Shown one piece after another: positions 25,277 through 34,879 of a stretch of DNA of 38,088 nt. Both the position numbers and the translations under genes were made by a program. Source of the stretch: Nocardioides sp. (GTDB lineage Bacteria; Actinomycetota; Actinomycetes; Propionibacteriales; Nocardioidaceae); assembly GCA_025966445.1 (NCBI GenBank), contig JAICRP010000002.1:1-38088 (forward strand), given 5' to 3'. The notes beneath the pieces are model-generated. The model did no database searches. It saw nothing but the letters and a program-made list of their open reading frames with translations, and had not been told where the DNA came from. Numbering within the stretch: position 1 is the stretch's first letter; every line of letters begins with the position of its first letter.

Positions 25277-27022
25277 TCAGGTCCGGACGAGCACCTTCTC
25301 GCAGCTCACGGAGACCTTGTCCTTGGCGTCGACCACGACCCGGTCGACGCCTCCGCCGCAGCGGATGGCGTCGGCCTTGCCGTCGAAGGCGTAGACCCGG
25401 TCGTTGCCTCGGCCGCTGCTGAGGACGTCCTTGCCCTTGCCGCCGTTCAGGCGGTCGGCGTCGTTGCCTCCCAGCAGCAGGTCGTTGCCGACCCCGCCGT
25501 TGAGACGGTCCTTGCCCTTGCCGCCGTTGAGCTTGTCGTTGTCACGAGCGCCCTTCAGCTTGTCGTTGCCGGCCTGCCCGCGCAGCCTGTCGTTGCCGTT
25601 CTCACCGGTGAGGACGTCGCGACCGGCGTTGCCGGACAGGACGTCCTTGCCGCCCTGGCCACGCATGGTGTCCTTGCCGGCACCGCCCTTGAGGCAGTCG
25701 TCGCCGCCCCGACCGATGACCCGGTCGTTGCCCTTCTCGCCCTTGATCAGGTCGTTGGCGTCGGTGCCCTTGAGCGTCTCTCCGGTGGACTGGCCGACCT
25801 GGACCTGCGCCGCCGCTCCCTGGCACTTACCGGTGGCGGGCCCGTTGGGGGTGCTGTCACAGACGTCGCCGATGCCGTCGCCGTCCTTGTCGGACTGGCC
25901 CGGGTTGGCGACGTTGTCGCAGTTGTCGGTCGTGTCGGCGATGCCGTCACCGTCGGTGTCGGGCCCGTTCGGCGTGCTGTCGCAGGCGTCCCCCACGCCG
26001 TCCTTGTCGCTGTCGGACTGGTTCGGGTTCTTGGTGGTGTCGCAGTTGTCGACGGAGTCGGGCACGCCGTCACCGTCGGTGTCGAGGTCGGGCACTGTCG
26101 GCGTGCTGTCGCAGGCGTCGCCGATGCCGTCCTGGTCGGTGTCGGTCTGGTTGGCGTTCGGCACCGTCACGCAGTTGTCCCTGGTGTCCGGCACGCCGTC
26201 ACCGTCGGTGTCGAGGCCGCCCGGAGTGTCGTCGCAGGCGTCGCCGACGCCGTCCCCGTCCTGGTCGGCCTGGCCGCTGTTCGCGACCGTCGGGCAGTTG
26301 TCCGACCCGTCCGGGACGCCGTCGCTGTCGGTGTCGGTCGCGTCGACCTTGCCGGCCCGCAGCAGCACGTTGTCGTAGTCGAAGGTGCCGGCGGGCAGCA
26401 CGCCGACGACGTAGTCCAGCTCGGTGGCGATCCGGAAGCGGTAGTCGGCACCGATCGTGAGGGAGGCCGGCGTCACGGGAACGGCGGTGAGCGACTTCCA
26501 TGCCGGCTGGTCGGTGATGACACCGGTCTTGAGGACCAGGTCGCCGGCCGGTCCGCCCGTCTTGTCGAGCAACACTTCGTAGTGAGCGCCGCTGAGCAAC
26601 GCCAGCAGCGCGCCGGCATCGACCCGACGGTCCATGGTGAAGCTGACAGTGTCGGGCACCTCGCCACCGGCCCCGTTGTAGGTGAACGTCGGGCTGCTCC
26701 ACGTGGCCGTGGTGGTGCTGAGCACCCCGGCGACCGAGCCGACCGCGGTGCGGATGAACCCGTCGCCGTTGCCTCTGGCTCCGTTGGTGCTCTGGTGGGT
26801 GTTCGAGACCACCGGGCAGGTGACCAGCGGCAGGCAGAGCGTCTGGCCCGTGTCGTGCGTCCAGCCGCCGGGGGACGTGGAGAAGTCCCGCGACACGGGT
26901 GTCGGGTGGTAGTCGGTGGTGACGGCGGCGGCGACCGAGGCCGTACCGATGCTGATGGCGATCGCCGCGGCCACTGCCGTGACGGTCCGGGCGGCCCGAG
27001 TGGGCCAGGTCCGGTGCTCCAT
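25277..27022 (-). CDS. Secreted protein with thrombospondin type-3 repeats and hemolysin-type (RTX-like) repeats
   Basis: Signal peptide MEHRTWPTRAARTVTAVAAAIAISIGTASVAAA; repeats DTDGDGVPDxxDNCxxxxNxxQxDxDxDGxGDACD; C-terminal GGxGxDxLxGGxGxD-like repeats; ATG at 27022 with GGGGAG upstream. Confidence 0.9.
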   Translation of the reverse strand: MEHRTWPTRAARTVTAVAAAIAISIGTASVAAAVTTDYHPTPVSRDFSTSPGGWTHDTGQTLCLPLVTCPVVSNTHQSTNGARGNGDGFIRTAVGSVAGVLSTTTATWSSPTFTYNGAGGEVPDTVSFTMDRRVDAGALLALLSGAHYEVLLDKTGGPAGDLVLKTGVITDQPAWKSLTAVPVTPASLTIGADYRFRIATELDYVVGVLPAGTFDYDNVLLRAGKVDATDTDSDGVPDGSDNCPTVANSGQADQDGDGVGDACDDTPGGLDTDGDGVPDTRDNCVTVPNANQTDTDQDGIGDACDSTPTVPDLDTDGDGVPDSVDNCDTTKNPNQSDSDKDGVGDACDSTPNGPDTDGDGIADTTDNCDNVANPGQSDKDGDGIGDVCDSTPNGPATGKCQGAAAQVQVGQSTGETLKGTDANDLIKGEKGNDRVIGRGGDDCLKGGAGKDTMRGQGGKDVLSGNAGRDVLTGENGNDRLRGQAGNDKLKGARDNDKLNGGKGKDRLNGGVGNDLLLGGNDADRLNGGKGKDVLSSGRGNDRVYAFDGKADAIRCGGGVDRVVVDAKDKVSVSCEKVLVRT

Positions 27023-27252
27023 TGTCTGCTCCCCGTGGATGTAGTTGTCGTGCTGGTGACGAAGGGCCGCTGGGGCGCGACGAGATACCGGCCCGTGGGG
27101 GGTCGGGCATCGGTCACGAAAGACGGAGGCGTTACCCGTCTGTGGCCTTCCTTTGACGTCCCAACGCACGAGAGTTGACAGGGTTACGCCCCGGGAATGG
27201 ATGCCCTGCCACCCCGTCAGGTGGTCTGGACAGGTCCTGGCGTGGGTCGCGG

Positions 27253-28425
27253 TCAGCGGGGGTTGCGCAGCACCAACCGGTAGGCCTGGATCACATCGCG
27301 GGCGAACCCGTCGACGCACCCCCAGAGGTAGAGCCGGAAGAGCCGGTACTGCCGCGATCCCCAGCGCGCCTCGATGGTCGCCCTCGCCGCGTCGAGGTTC
27401 TCCGCCCAGCGGCGCGTGGTGATGCCGTAGTTGACGCGGTCGTTGAGCACGACCTCCAGCTCCAGCGGTGAGCGGCTCAGCGCGGCCACGTAGTCCTGGA
27501 GCGACAGCGGCGAGCCGTTGCCGCGGAAGATCTGGTTCTCGAAGAACGTCGACACGTGGTTCTTGCGGCGGGCGGCGCTGGCGTCCAGGTAGACCCGGCC
27601 ACCGGGCCTCAACAGCGACCGGTACGCCGCCAGCGTGCGCGGGTAGTCCGGCAGGTGCTCGGTGACGCCGAGGTTGACGATCGCGTCGTACGGCTCGTCC
27701 GGACGGTGCTCGAAGAAGTGTTCGCGCCGGATCTCGCACGGCAGGTCCTGCTCGTCGATGATCCCCTGGACGAACCGGCGGGACTCCTCCGAGATCGTCA
27801 GCGAGGTGACGCGCAGCCCGTGCCGGCCGCCGTGCTCGACGAAGGCACCCCAGCCACCGCCGATGTCCAGGACCCGGGCGTCCGGGCCCACGTCGATGGC
27901 GGCCAGGGCGTAGTCGAGCTTGCGGGTGATGCCGTCCTCGAGCGGCTCGTCGGGGTGGTCGAACACGCCTTGGGAGTACGCGCGGTGCCGGCGGTCGAGG
28001 AAGGACAGGTAGAAGTCCGGGTCGTTCTCGTAGTGGTGCGCGATGTAGTCGTGGTCGCTGCGCACCTGCCCCCGCAGGAGCGGGCGGGCGTACCTCGTGA
28101 CGTACTGCCACGGGTGGAAGTCGGACAAGATCGGACGCAGGGTGAGCAGGTCGGCCAGGTCGCCCTCGGCGTCCAGGTCACCGTCGAGGTACGCCTCGCC
28201 GACGCGGATCACGTCGAAGCTGCTCAGCGCGTCCAGTCCCTGCTGGGTGCAGATCACCAGGGTGGCGCGGGGCTCGCCCTGACCGACCATCGCCTCGCTG
28301 CCGTCGAGGAGACGGACGGCGAACGGCGTCGCACCGCCCGCGGCGGCGTAGCGCTTGCGGATCTCGGCGACGACGCGGTGCGAGGTCGGCCGAGTCCGGC
28401 CGAGTGCCTGCTCGGTGCTGCCCAC
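27253..28425 (-). CDS. Cyclopropane-fatty-acyl-phospholipid synthase-like SAM methyltransferase
   Basis: DHDYIAHHYENDPDFYLSFLDRRHRAYSQGVF, ARVLDIGGGWGAFVEHGGRHGLRVTSLTISEES; GTG start chosen. Confidence 0.85.
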   Translation of the reverse strand: MGSTEQALGRTRPTSHRVVAEIRKRYAAAGGATPFAVRLLDGSEAMVGQGEPRATLVICTQQGLDALSSFDVIRVGEAYLDGDLDAEGDLADLLTLRPILSDFHPWQYVTRYARPLLRGQVRSDHDYIAHHYENDPDFYLSFLDRRHRAYSQGVFDHPDEPLEDGITRKLDYALAAIDVGPDARVLDIGGGWGAFVEHGGRHGLRVTSLTISEESRRFVQGIIDEQDLPCEIRREHFFEHRPDEPYDAIVNLGVTEHLPDYPRTLAAYRSLLRPGGRVYLDASAARRKNHVSTFFENQIFRGNGSPLSLQDYVAALSRSPLELEVVLNDRVNYGITTRRWAENLDAARATIEARWGSRQYRLFRLYLWGCVDGFARDVIQAYRLVLRNPR

Positions 28426-28626
28426 TGCCCACCCCCTGGCGGCAATCTGGCAGCGGCCCGGAACCCGTGTAAACACCCGGTCCTGAGACGCGAGTCGAGC
28501 AGTACCGGACGGCTAGACCACCGCTCGGGTACGTCCGCCTATGCTCGGACCGGGCCGAGCCTCCGCTACGGGGGTGCAATGTCGTCGTGGGCCGTGGTGG
28601 TCCAGCAACACGGACAGGGGACCGAC

Positions 28627-29454
28627 ATGGAGGTCAGCGCCGGCTCCCGGCCTCACCCGTCGACCGTTCCCGCCCTGCTCGGCGCGGCGCACCCCGGTCC
28701 GGCCCTGGCCGTCACCGTGCTGGCCGCGCTGCTCGGGACGGCTCTCGACCTCACCCCGGAGCGTGTCGTGCTGGTGACCGCGGCGGTGTTCTGCGGCCAA
28801 CTGTCGATCGGGTGGAGCAACGACCTGGTCGACCTCGCCCGTGACCGCGCGGTCGGCCGTCGCGACAAGCCGCTCGCGCTCGGGACGATCAGCCCGCGCA
28901 CCGTGACGCTGGCCTGTGCCGTCGCCGTCGGCCTGTGCGTCGCGCTCTCGCTCGCGTGCGGCTGGGCCGCCGGGCTCGTGCACCTCGGCTGCACCGCGGC
29001 GGGCTGGGCCTACAACCTCGGTCTCAAGGCGACGGTCTGGTCGTGGGCGCCGTACGCCGCCGCGTTCGGCGGGCTGCCCGTCTTCGTGTGGCTGGCCGGT
29101 GACGATCCCGGACTGCCGCCGTGGTGGCTGCCGCTCGCGGCGGCCTGCCTGGGGGTCGGTGCCCACCTGCTCAACGTGCTGCCGGACATCGACGACGACC
29201 GGGCAACGGGGGTGCGCGGGCTCCCGCACCGGTTGGGTGCGCAGCGGCTGCCGGCCGCCGCCGTTGCGGTGCTCGGAGCCGGGTCGGCGCTCGTGCTGCT
29301 CGGCGCTGACGTGGCGGCCTGGGCCGCCGTGGCCGGCCTCGTCGTCGTGGCTGCCCTGGCGGTCGTGGTGCTGAGAGGCCGGGGTCGCGCCCCGTTCGTG
29401 GCGGCGGTCGGGATCGCGCTCCTGAACGTCGTGCTCCTGGTGGTGACCCTGTGA
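28627..29454 (+). CDS. UbiA-family prenyltransferase
   Basis: Asp-rich motifs NDLVDLARDRAVGRRDKPLA and DIDDDRATGVRGLPHRLG; polytopic membrane protein. Confidence 0.92.
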   Translation: MEVSAGSRPHPSTVPALLGAAHPGPALAVTVLAALLGTALDLTPERVVLVTAAVFCGQLSIGWSNDLVDLARDRAVGRRDKPLALGTISPRTVTLACAVAVGLCVALSLACGWAAGLVHLGCTAAGWAYNLGLKATVWSWAPYAAAFGGLPVFVWLAGDDPGLPPWWLPLAAACLGVGAHLLNVLPDIDDDRATGVRGLPHRLGAQRLPAAAVAVLGAGSALVLLGADVAAWAAVAGLVVVAALAVVVLRGRGRAPFVAAVGIALLNVVLLVVTL

Positions 29455-30656
29455 GCGACGACCTCTGGGACGTCGTGGTCGTCGGCGCCGGTCCGGCCGG
29501 GGCGTGCGCGGCGCTGGGGGCGTTGAGGGCCTCGGCGGGGCTGCGCGTGCTGCTGCTCGACCGGGCCGACTTCCCGCGCGACAAGAGCTGTGGCGACGGG
29601 ATCGCCCCGCACGTGCTGGACGCGCTCGCCACCGTGGGCGCCACGGACGCGGTCGCCGGCTGGACGCCGCTGCGGCACCTCGAGCTCGCCCGCGGCGACA
29701 CGCGGGTCGCCGGGCCGATGCGGCGCGAGGTGTACGTCGTCCCGCGCGAGGTGTTCGACGCCCGCCTGGTCGAGCACGCAGTCGCGGCCGGCGCCGTGCT
29801 GCAGAAGCGCCGGGTGCGCGGGGTTGATGTGCGCGGGGACCGCGTCGTGCTCGACGACGAGCTGTCGGCGCGGGTGGTCGTCGGGGCCGACGGCGTGCAC
29901 TCGGTGCTGCGCCCGCACCTGCTCGGCGACGACCGCGAGCCGCGCGCGATCGCCATCCGGGGCTACGCACCCACCGCCGAGGCGCGACGGGGCACGCAGG
30001 TCATCCGCTACGGCCCGCGCGCCCAGCCCGCGTACGCCTGGGCCTTCGACCGCGGTGACGGGATGAGCAACGTCGGGTACGGCGAGCTCCTCCCGGGTCC
30101 GTCGCGGGGACCGGTCCCGAGCCGGGCGTTGCTGCTCGAGCAGCTCGAGGAGCTGCTGCCCGGGACCGTCCCTGACGGTCGCGACTGGAAGGGCCACCAC
30201 CTGCCGCTGTCGGGCTGGCGCTGGAAGCAGCCCGACGGTCGGGTGCTCCTCGTCGGCGACGCCGCCGCCCTGGTGAACCCGATGACCGGGGAGGGCATCT
30301 ACTACGCCGTCGCCACCGGCCTGTCGGCCGGCCGCACCGCCGCGCGGTTCCTGGCCTCCGGCGACTCGGGCCGAGCGGGTGCCGAGCACCGCAGGGCCGT
30401 GCGTGGCCTGCTCGGCCGGCACCTCAAGCACACCTGGACCGCCGCCCGGCTGGCCCGCCTGCCCGCCGTGGTCGACGCCGGCATCCGCGCGGCCGGCCGC
30501 GACCGCCACGCCTTCGACTCGCTCGTCGAGCTGGGGCTGGGCGACGGCCGGATCGGCCCCCGGCTCGCGTCCGGTCTCGCCCGACAGCTGCCGCGCTCGT
30601 TCCACCCGTCCCGGCACGACCTCGAGGAGCCGCATGCCGATCCTGTCCGTCCGTAG
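29451..30656 (+). CDS. FAD-dependent oxidoreductase, geranylgeranyl-reductase-like
   Basis: [62 protein letters not shown] overlap with the UbiA gene. Confidence 0.92.
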   Translation: MSDDLWDVVVVGAGPAGACAALGALRASAGLRVLLLDRADFPRDKSCGDGIAPHVLDALATVGATDAVAGWTPLRHLELARGDTRVAGPMRREVYVVPREVFDARLVEHAVAAGAVLQKRRVRGVDVRGDRVVLDDELSARVVVGADGVHSVLRPHLLGDDREPRAIAIRGYAPTAEARRGTQVIRYGPRAQPAYAWAFDRGDGMSNVGYGELLPGPSRGPVPSRALLLEQLEELLPGTVPDGRDWKGHHLPLSGWRWKQPDGRVLLVGDAAALVNPMTGEGIYYAVATGLSAGRTAARFLASGDSGRAGAEHRRAVRGLLGRHLKHTWTAARLARLPAVVDAGIRAAGRDRHAFDSLVELGLGDGRIGPRLASGLARQLPRSFHPSRHDLEEPHADPVRP

Positions 30657-31704
30657 CGCGCTGCCGGGTCACCGCTACCCGCAGCAGGAGCTCACCGACG
30701 CCTTCGCCCGGGTGGTCGCCGTCCACGGCGGCTTCGACGAGGCGGTGCTCCGGCGGCTGCACCGCAACGCGGGTGTGGAGTCGCGGCACGTGGTACTGCC
30801 GCTCGAGCAGTACGCCGAGCTCGGCGACTTCGGGACCGCCAACGACCTCTTCATCGAGCACGCCGTCGAGCTCGGCTCCCGCGCCCTGGTCGACGCCCTG
30901 AAGGCCGCGGGCCTGACCCCGTCCGACATCGACCTGGTCGTCGGCGCCACCGTCACCGGGCTGGCCGTGCCGAGCCTCGAGGCCCGGATCGCGGCCCAGG
31001 TGGGGCTGCGGCCCGACGTCAAGCGGATGCCTCTGGTCGGGCTCGGCTGCGTCGCCGGCGCGGCCGGCATCGCCCGGGTGCACGACTACCTGCTGGGCCA
31101 TCCCGACGACATCGCCGTCCTCGTCGCCGTCGAGCTCTGCTCCCTCACCGTTCAGCGCGACGACGTCTCGATGCCGAACCTCGTCGCCAGCGGCCTCTTC
31201 GGCGACGGCGCGGCGGCGGTGGTCGTGGCCGGTGCGGACCGGCGTACGGGTCCGCTCGACGTGCTGGCAACCCGCAGCCGGCTCTACCCCGACTCCGAGC
31301 GCACCATGGGCTTCGACGTCACCGCGAAGGGACTGCGCATCGTGTTGGACGCCGCGGTGCCCACGATGGTCGAGAGGTACCTGCGGGAGGACGTCGACGA
31401 GTTCCTCGCCGACCACGGCCTGACCCGCTCCGACATCGGCTTCTGGGTGTGCCACCCGGGCGGCCCCAAGGTGATCGAGGCGCTCGAGTCGACGCTCGAG
31501 CTGCCGCGCGAGGCAGTCAGGCTGACGTGGGAGTCGCTCGCCCGCGTCGGGAACCTGTCATCGGCGTCGGTGCTGCACGTGCTCGAGGACACCCTGCGCG
31601 ACCGGCGGCCGGAGCCGGGGTCGTACGGCGTGCTGCTCGCGATGGGCCCGGGCTTCTGCTCCGAGCTGGTGCTGATGCGGGCGGGCGAAGGGTCTGGGGC
31701 CTGA
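30634..31704 (+). CDS. Type III polyketide synthase
   Basis: Catalytic triad contexts [10 protein letters not shown] (Cys), [12 protein letters not shown] (His), VGNLSSAS (Asn). Confidence 0.95.
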   Translation: MPILSVRSALPGHRYPQQELTDAFARVVAVHGGFDEAVLRRLHRNAGVESRHVVLPLEQYAELGDFGTANDLFIEHAVELGSRALVDALKAAGLTPSDIDLVVGATVTGLAVPSLEARIAAQVGLRPDVKRMPLVGLGCVAGAAGIARVHDYLLGHPDDIAVLVAVELCSLTVQRDDVSMPNLVASGLFGDGAAAVVVAGADRRTGPLDVLATRSRLYPDSERTMGFDVTAKGLRIVLDAAVPTMVERYLREDVDEFLADHGLTRSDIGFWVCHPGGPKVIEALESTLELPREAVRLTWESLARVGNLSSASVLHVLEDTLRDRRPEPGSYGVLLAMGPGFCSELVLMRAGEGSGA

Positions 31705-31705
31705 C

Positions 31706-32242
31706 GTGGAGAGCCTGCTCGCGTTCACGGTCCTGGTCGCGCTGGTCGGCGTCGAGCGGCTGGTCGAGCTCGTCGTCTCCGTGCGCAACGCGGCGTGGAG
31801 CCGCGCGCGCGGCGGGGTGGAGACGGGGCTCGGTCACTACCCCTTCATGGTCGTCCTGCACACCGGCCTGCTGGTCGGGGCGCTCGTGGAGGCGTGGGTC
31901 CGCCAGCCCGAGGTCCCCGCCTGGCTTGCCTGGTCGATGACCCTGCTGGTGCTGGCGTCGCAGGCCCTGCGCTGGTGGTGCATCGGCACCCTCGGCCGCC
32001 GCTGGAACACCCGCGTGATCGTGGTGCCCGGGCTGGCCCCGGTCACGGGCGGGCCCTACCGCTGGATGCGGCACCCCAACTACGTCGCGGTCGTCGTCGA
32101 GGGTGCCGCGCTGCCGCTCGTGCACGCGAGCTGGATCACGGCGATGGTCTTCACGGTGCTCAACGCCGGCCTGTTGGCCGTGCGGATCAAGGTCGAGGAC
32201 GAGGCCCTGGCCTCGCTGCCCCACGGGACCGTCGATGCGTGA
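31706..32242 (+). CDS. Isoprenylcysteine carboxyl methyltransferase (ICMT)-family protein
   Basis: RWWCIGTLGRRWNTRVIVVPGLAPVTGGPYRWMRHPNYVAVVVEGAALPL; GTG start. Confidence 0.9.
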   Translation: MESLLAFTVLVALVGVERLVELVVSVRNAAWSRARGGVETGLGHYPFMVVLHTGLLVGALVEAWVRQPEVPAWLAWSMTLLVLASQALRWWCIGTLGRRWNTRVIVVPGLAPVTGGPYRWMRHPNYVAVVVEGAALPLVHASWITAMVFTVLNAGLLAVRIKVEDEALASLPHGTVDA

Positions 32243-33269
32243 CCTCGTCGTCGTCGGTGGCGGCCCGATCGGGCTGGCCACCGCCCTCTACGCCACCCGG
32301 GCCGGGCTCGACGTCGTGGTCCACGAGCCGCGGGAGGCACCGGTCGACAAGGCGTGCGGCGAAGGCCTGATGCCGGGAGCGGTGGCCGAGCTCGACGCCC
32401 TGGGCGTCGACCTCCCGGGCCACCCGATCGCCGGGATCCGCTACGTCGCCGGGCGTCGGTCCGTCGACGCGCCGTTCACGGCCGGGCCCGGACGCGGCGT
32501 CCGCCGCACCGCGCTGCACGCCGCCCTGTCCGAGGCCGCCGGACGCGAGGGCGTACCCGTCGAGCGGCGGACGGTGCGGTCGCTGACCCAGGACGTCGAC
32601 GGGGTGCTCGTGGACGGAGAGCGGGCGAGGTACGTCGTCGCCGCGGACGGCTTGCACTCGACCGTCCGCCGGCTGGCCGGTCTCGAGGGATCGCGCCGGG
32701 GCCGCCGGAGGTACGGGTTGCGCCGGCACTTCGCGATGGCTCCGTGGACACCGTTCGTGGAGGTGCACTGGTCGCCGCGCGCGGAGGCGTACGTGACGCC
32801 GGTCGGCGACGACTGCGTCGGCGTGGCCGTGCTGGTCGACGGCGGCGGCGACTACGACGACCTGCTGACCGGCTTCCCCGCACTGGCCGAGCGGCTGACC
32901 GGCGCGCCGGCGTCGCGGGTGCTGGGGGCCGGTCCGCTCCGGCAACGGTCGCGTCGTCGGGTGGCCGGCCGGGTGCTGCTGGTCGGGGACGCGTCCGGTT
33001 ACGTCGACGCGCTGACCGGCGAGGGCGTCGCGCTCGGCCTCGCCCAGGCCCGGGCGGCCGTGACGGCGGTCCGCAGCGGCGACCCGGCGCCGTACGAACG
33101 AACGTGGCGGCAGCTGTCGTGGCGGCACAACGCGCTGACGCAGGGGTTGCTGGCGACCACCGGGCGGCCGATGCTGCGGCGGGGGCTGGTGCCCGCGGCC
33201 GAGATCCTGCCGTGGCTGTTCCGCGTGGCCGTCAACGAGCTCGCCCGGCCTGTCGTGGAGCCGGCGTGA
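32235..33269 (+). CDS. FAD-dependent monooxygenase/hydroxylase
   Basis: [68 protein letters not shown]. Confidence 0.92.
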   Translation: MRDLVVVGGGPIGLATALYATRAGLDVVVHEPREAPVDKACGEGLMPGAVAELDALGVDLPGHPIAGIRYVAGRRSVDAPFTAGPGRGVRRTALHAALSEAAGREGVPVERRTVRSLTQDVDGVLVDGERARYVVAADGLHSTVRRLAGLEGSRRGRRRYGLRRHFAMAPWTPFVEVHWSPRAEAYVTPVGDDCVGVAVLVDGGGDYDDLLTGFPALAERLTGAPASRVLGAGPLRQRSRRRVAGRVLLVGDASGYVDALTGEGVALGLAQARAAVTAVRSGDPAPYERTWRQLSWRHNALTQGLLATTGRPMLRRGLVPAAEILPWLFRVAVNELARPVVEPA

Positions 33270-33835
33270 CCGAACAGGTCGTGCTGCTGGACGAGGCGGG
33301 ACGCGCGACAGGTGAGGCCGACAAGCACGCCGTGCACCACGCCAGCACACCGCTGCACCTGGCGTTCTCCTGCTACGTGCTGGACGAGTCGGGTCGGCTG
33401 CTGGTCACCCGGCGGGCGCTGTCCAAGGCGACGTTCCCCGGCGTGTGGACCAACACCTGCTGCGGTCACCCCGCGCCGGGTGAGGCGATCGAGGACGCCG
33501 TGGTCCGGCGGGCGCGCCAGGAGCTCGGCATCACGCTCCGCGACCTGCGGCTGGTGCTGCCGGCCTTCCGCTACACCGCGCTGATGGACAACGGCGTGCT
33601 CGAGAACGAGATGTGCCCGGTGTTCACCGCCACCTCCGCGGACGACGTGAGGTCCGACCCCGCCGAGGTCGAGGAGCACCGCTGGGAGCCGTGGCCGGAG
33701 TTCCGCGAGTCCGTGCTCGCCGGGCGGGACGTCTCCTCGTGGTGCCGCGAGCAGGTCGCCCAGCTCCCGGCCGATCTCGGTGGGGCTCCGGCGCGCCCGC
33801 GGTCGGAGCTCCCGCCGGCGGCCGTCAGGCGATGA
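33266..33835 (+). CDS. idi: Isopentenyl-diphosphate delta-isomerase type I
   Basis: HASTPLHLAFSCYVLDESGRLLVTRRALSKATFPGVWTNTCCGHPAPGE, VLENEMCPVF, EVEEHRWE; GTGA overlap. Confidence 0.96.
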   Translation: MTEQVVLLDEAGRATGEADKHAVHHASTPLHLAFSCYVLDESGRLLVTRRALSKATFPGVWTNTCCGHPAPGEAIEDAVVRRARQELGITLRDLRLVLPAFRYTALMDNGVLENEMCPVFTATSADDVRSDPAEVEEHRWEPWPEFRESVLAGRDVSSWCREQVAQLPADLGGAPARPRSELPPAAVRR

Positions 33836-34340
33836 CGGCGTCGATCGTCTTCTTGAGCGCGCTCGGCTGAGACGGCTTGCGGGGAGCCTTCTTCCTGGCC
33901 TTGACCATCTCGGCGCCGATCTCCTGCAGCTGCTTGCGTCCGAGGCCCTTGCGCACCTCGGGGAACCAGTCCTCCTCCTCCTCCTTGATGTGGTGGGTGA
34001 CGTTCTCGATGAGGACTGTGGTCTTGGCCGTGAAGCGCTCGTCGGAGACCGACATCGCGGCCAGCTCCATGACCAGCACGTCGGCCACGTGGTGCTCCTC
34101 GTACGACTCGAGGATGTCGTCCTCGAGGTCGGGGAGGAGGGCGCGGACGCGGGGGTACATGACCTCGTTCTCGAGGTAGGTGTGCACGGTCAGCAGCTCG
34201 ATCATCTTGTCGACCAGGCGCTGCTTGGTCTTCGCGGCGCCGTCGCCCGCCTTCTCGAAGTCGGCGAACGTCTTGCGGATCTCCTTGTGGTCGGCCTTGA
34301 GCAAGGTGATCGCATCGGTGGACTGGGTGGGGTTGGGCAT
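33825..34340 (-). CDS. Hemerythrin HHE cation-binding domain protein
   Basis: DAITLLKADHKEIRKTFADFEKA, VHTYLENEVMYPRVRALLP, EEHHVADVLVMELAAM; tail overlaps idi by 11 nt. Confidence 0.93.
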   Translation of the reverse strand: MPNPTQSTDAITLLKADHKEIRKTFADFEKAGDGAAKTKQRLVDKMIELLTVHTYLENEVMYPRVRALLPDLEDDILESYEEHHVADVLVMELAAMSVSDERFTAKTTVLIENVTHHIKEEEEDWFPEVRKGLGRKQLQEIGAEMVKARKKAPRKPSQPSALKKTIDAVIA

Positions 34341-34432
34341 GGTGCCTCCTGGTCAGGGGTGAGCACCTCCTGTACCCACAGCGGGGGATCTCACCGGCGC
34401 GTGCAACACGGGAGGTCGGGTACAGACCGTCC

Positions 34433-34879
34433 ATGAGCAGAAACGTACGAACCGTGGCCATGCCACCCTCGGCGGTGTGGGCCGTGCTGAGCGACGGCTG
34501 GCTCTACCCGGTCTGGGTGGTGGGAGCGGCACGGATGCGCGAGGTCGACGATCACTGGCCCGCTGTCGGGTCGCGGCTGCACCACTCGGTCGGCGTCTGG
34601 CCGTTGCTCATCAACGACAACACCGAGGTGCTCGAGTCCGAGCCCGACCGGCTGCTCCGGCTACGCACCCGCGGCTGGCCCGCGGGCGAGGCCGAGGTGG
34701 TGATCCGGCTGGCCGCGGTCGGTGCCGGCACCGAGATCACTCTGGAGGAGGACGCCGTCGAGGGCCCCGGGTCCTACGTCCCGCAGCCGTTCCGCACTCC
34801 TGTCCTGACGTGGCGCAACACCGAGACGCTGCGGCGCCTCGCCTTCATCGTGGAGAACCGACAGGAGCAGCTCGCATGA
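34433..34879 (+). CDS. SRPBCC-family protein
   Basis: NVRTVAMPPSAVWAVLSDGWLYPVWVVGAARMREVDDHWPAVGSRLHHSVGVWP. Confidence 0.88.
   Translation: MSRNVRTVAMPPSAVWAVLSDGWLYPVWVVGAARMREVDDHWPAVGSRLHHSVGVWPLLINDNTEVLESEPDRLLRLRTRGWPAGEAEVVIRLAAVGAGTEITLEEDAVEGPGSYVPQPFRTPVLTWRNTETLRRLAFIVENRQEQLA

Noticed and set aside
25400-26350. CRISPR array or satellite DNA
   Set aside because: Periodicity follows TSP3 and hemolysin-type amino-acid repeats in a signal-peptide-bearing CDS.
25235-27178. 647-aa plus-strand ORF
   Set aside because: Antisense to the TSP3/RTX gene; low-complexity V/G/A product, a high-GC artefact.
27023-27250. Possible riboswitch (c-di-GMP/c-di-AMP-like) upstream of the TSP3/RTX gene
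   Set aside because: GACGTCAAAGG...GACGGGTAACGCCTCCGTC looked suggestive, but only a 5-bp hairpin and no full consensus could be drawn; needs Infernal/Rfam.
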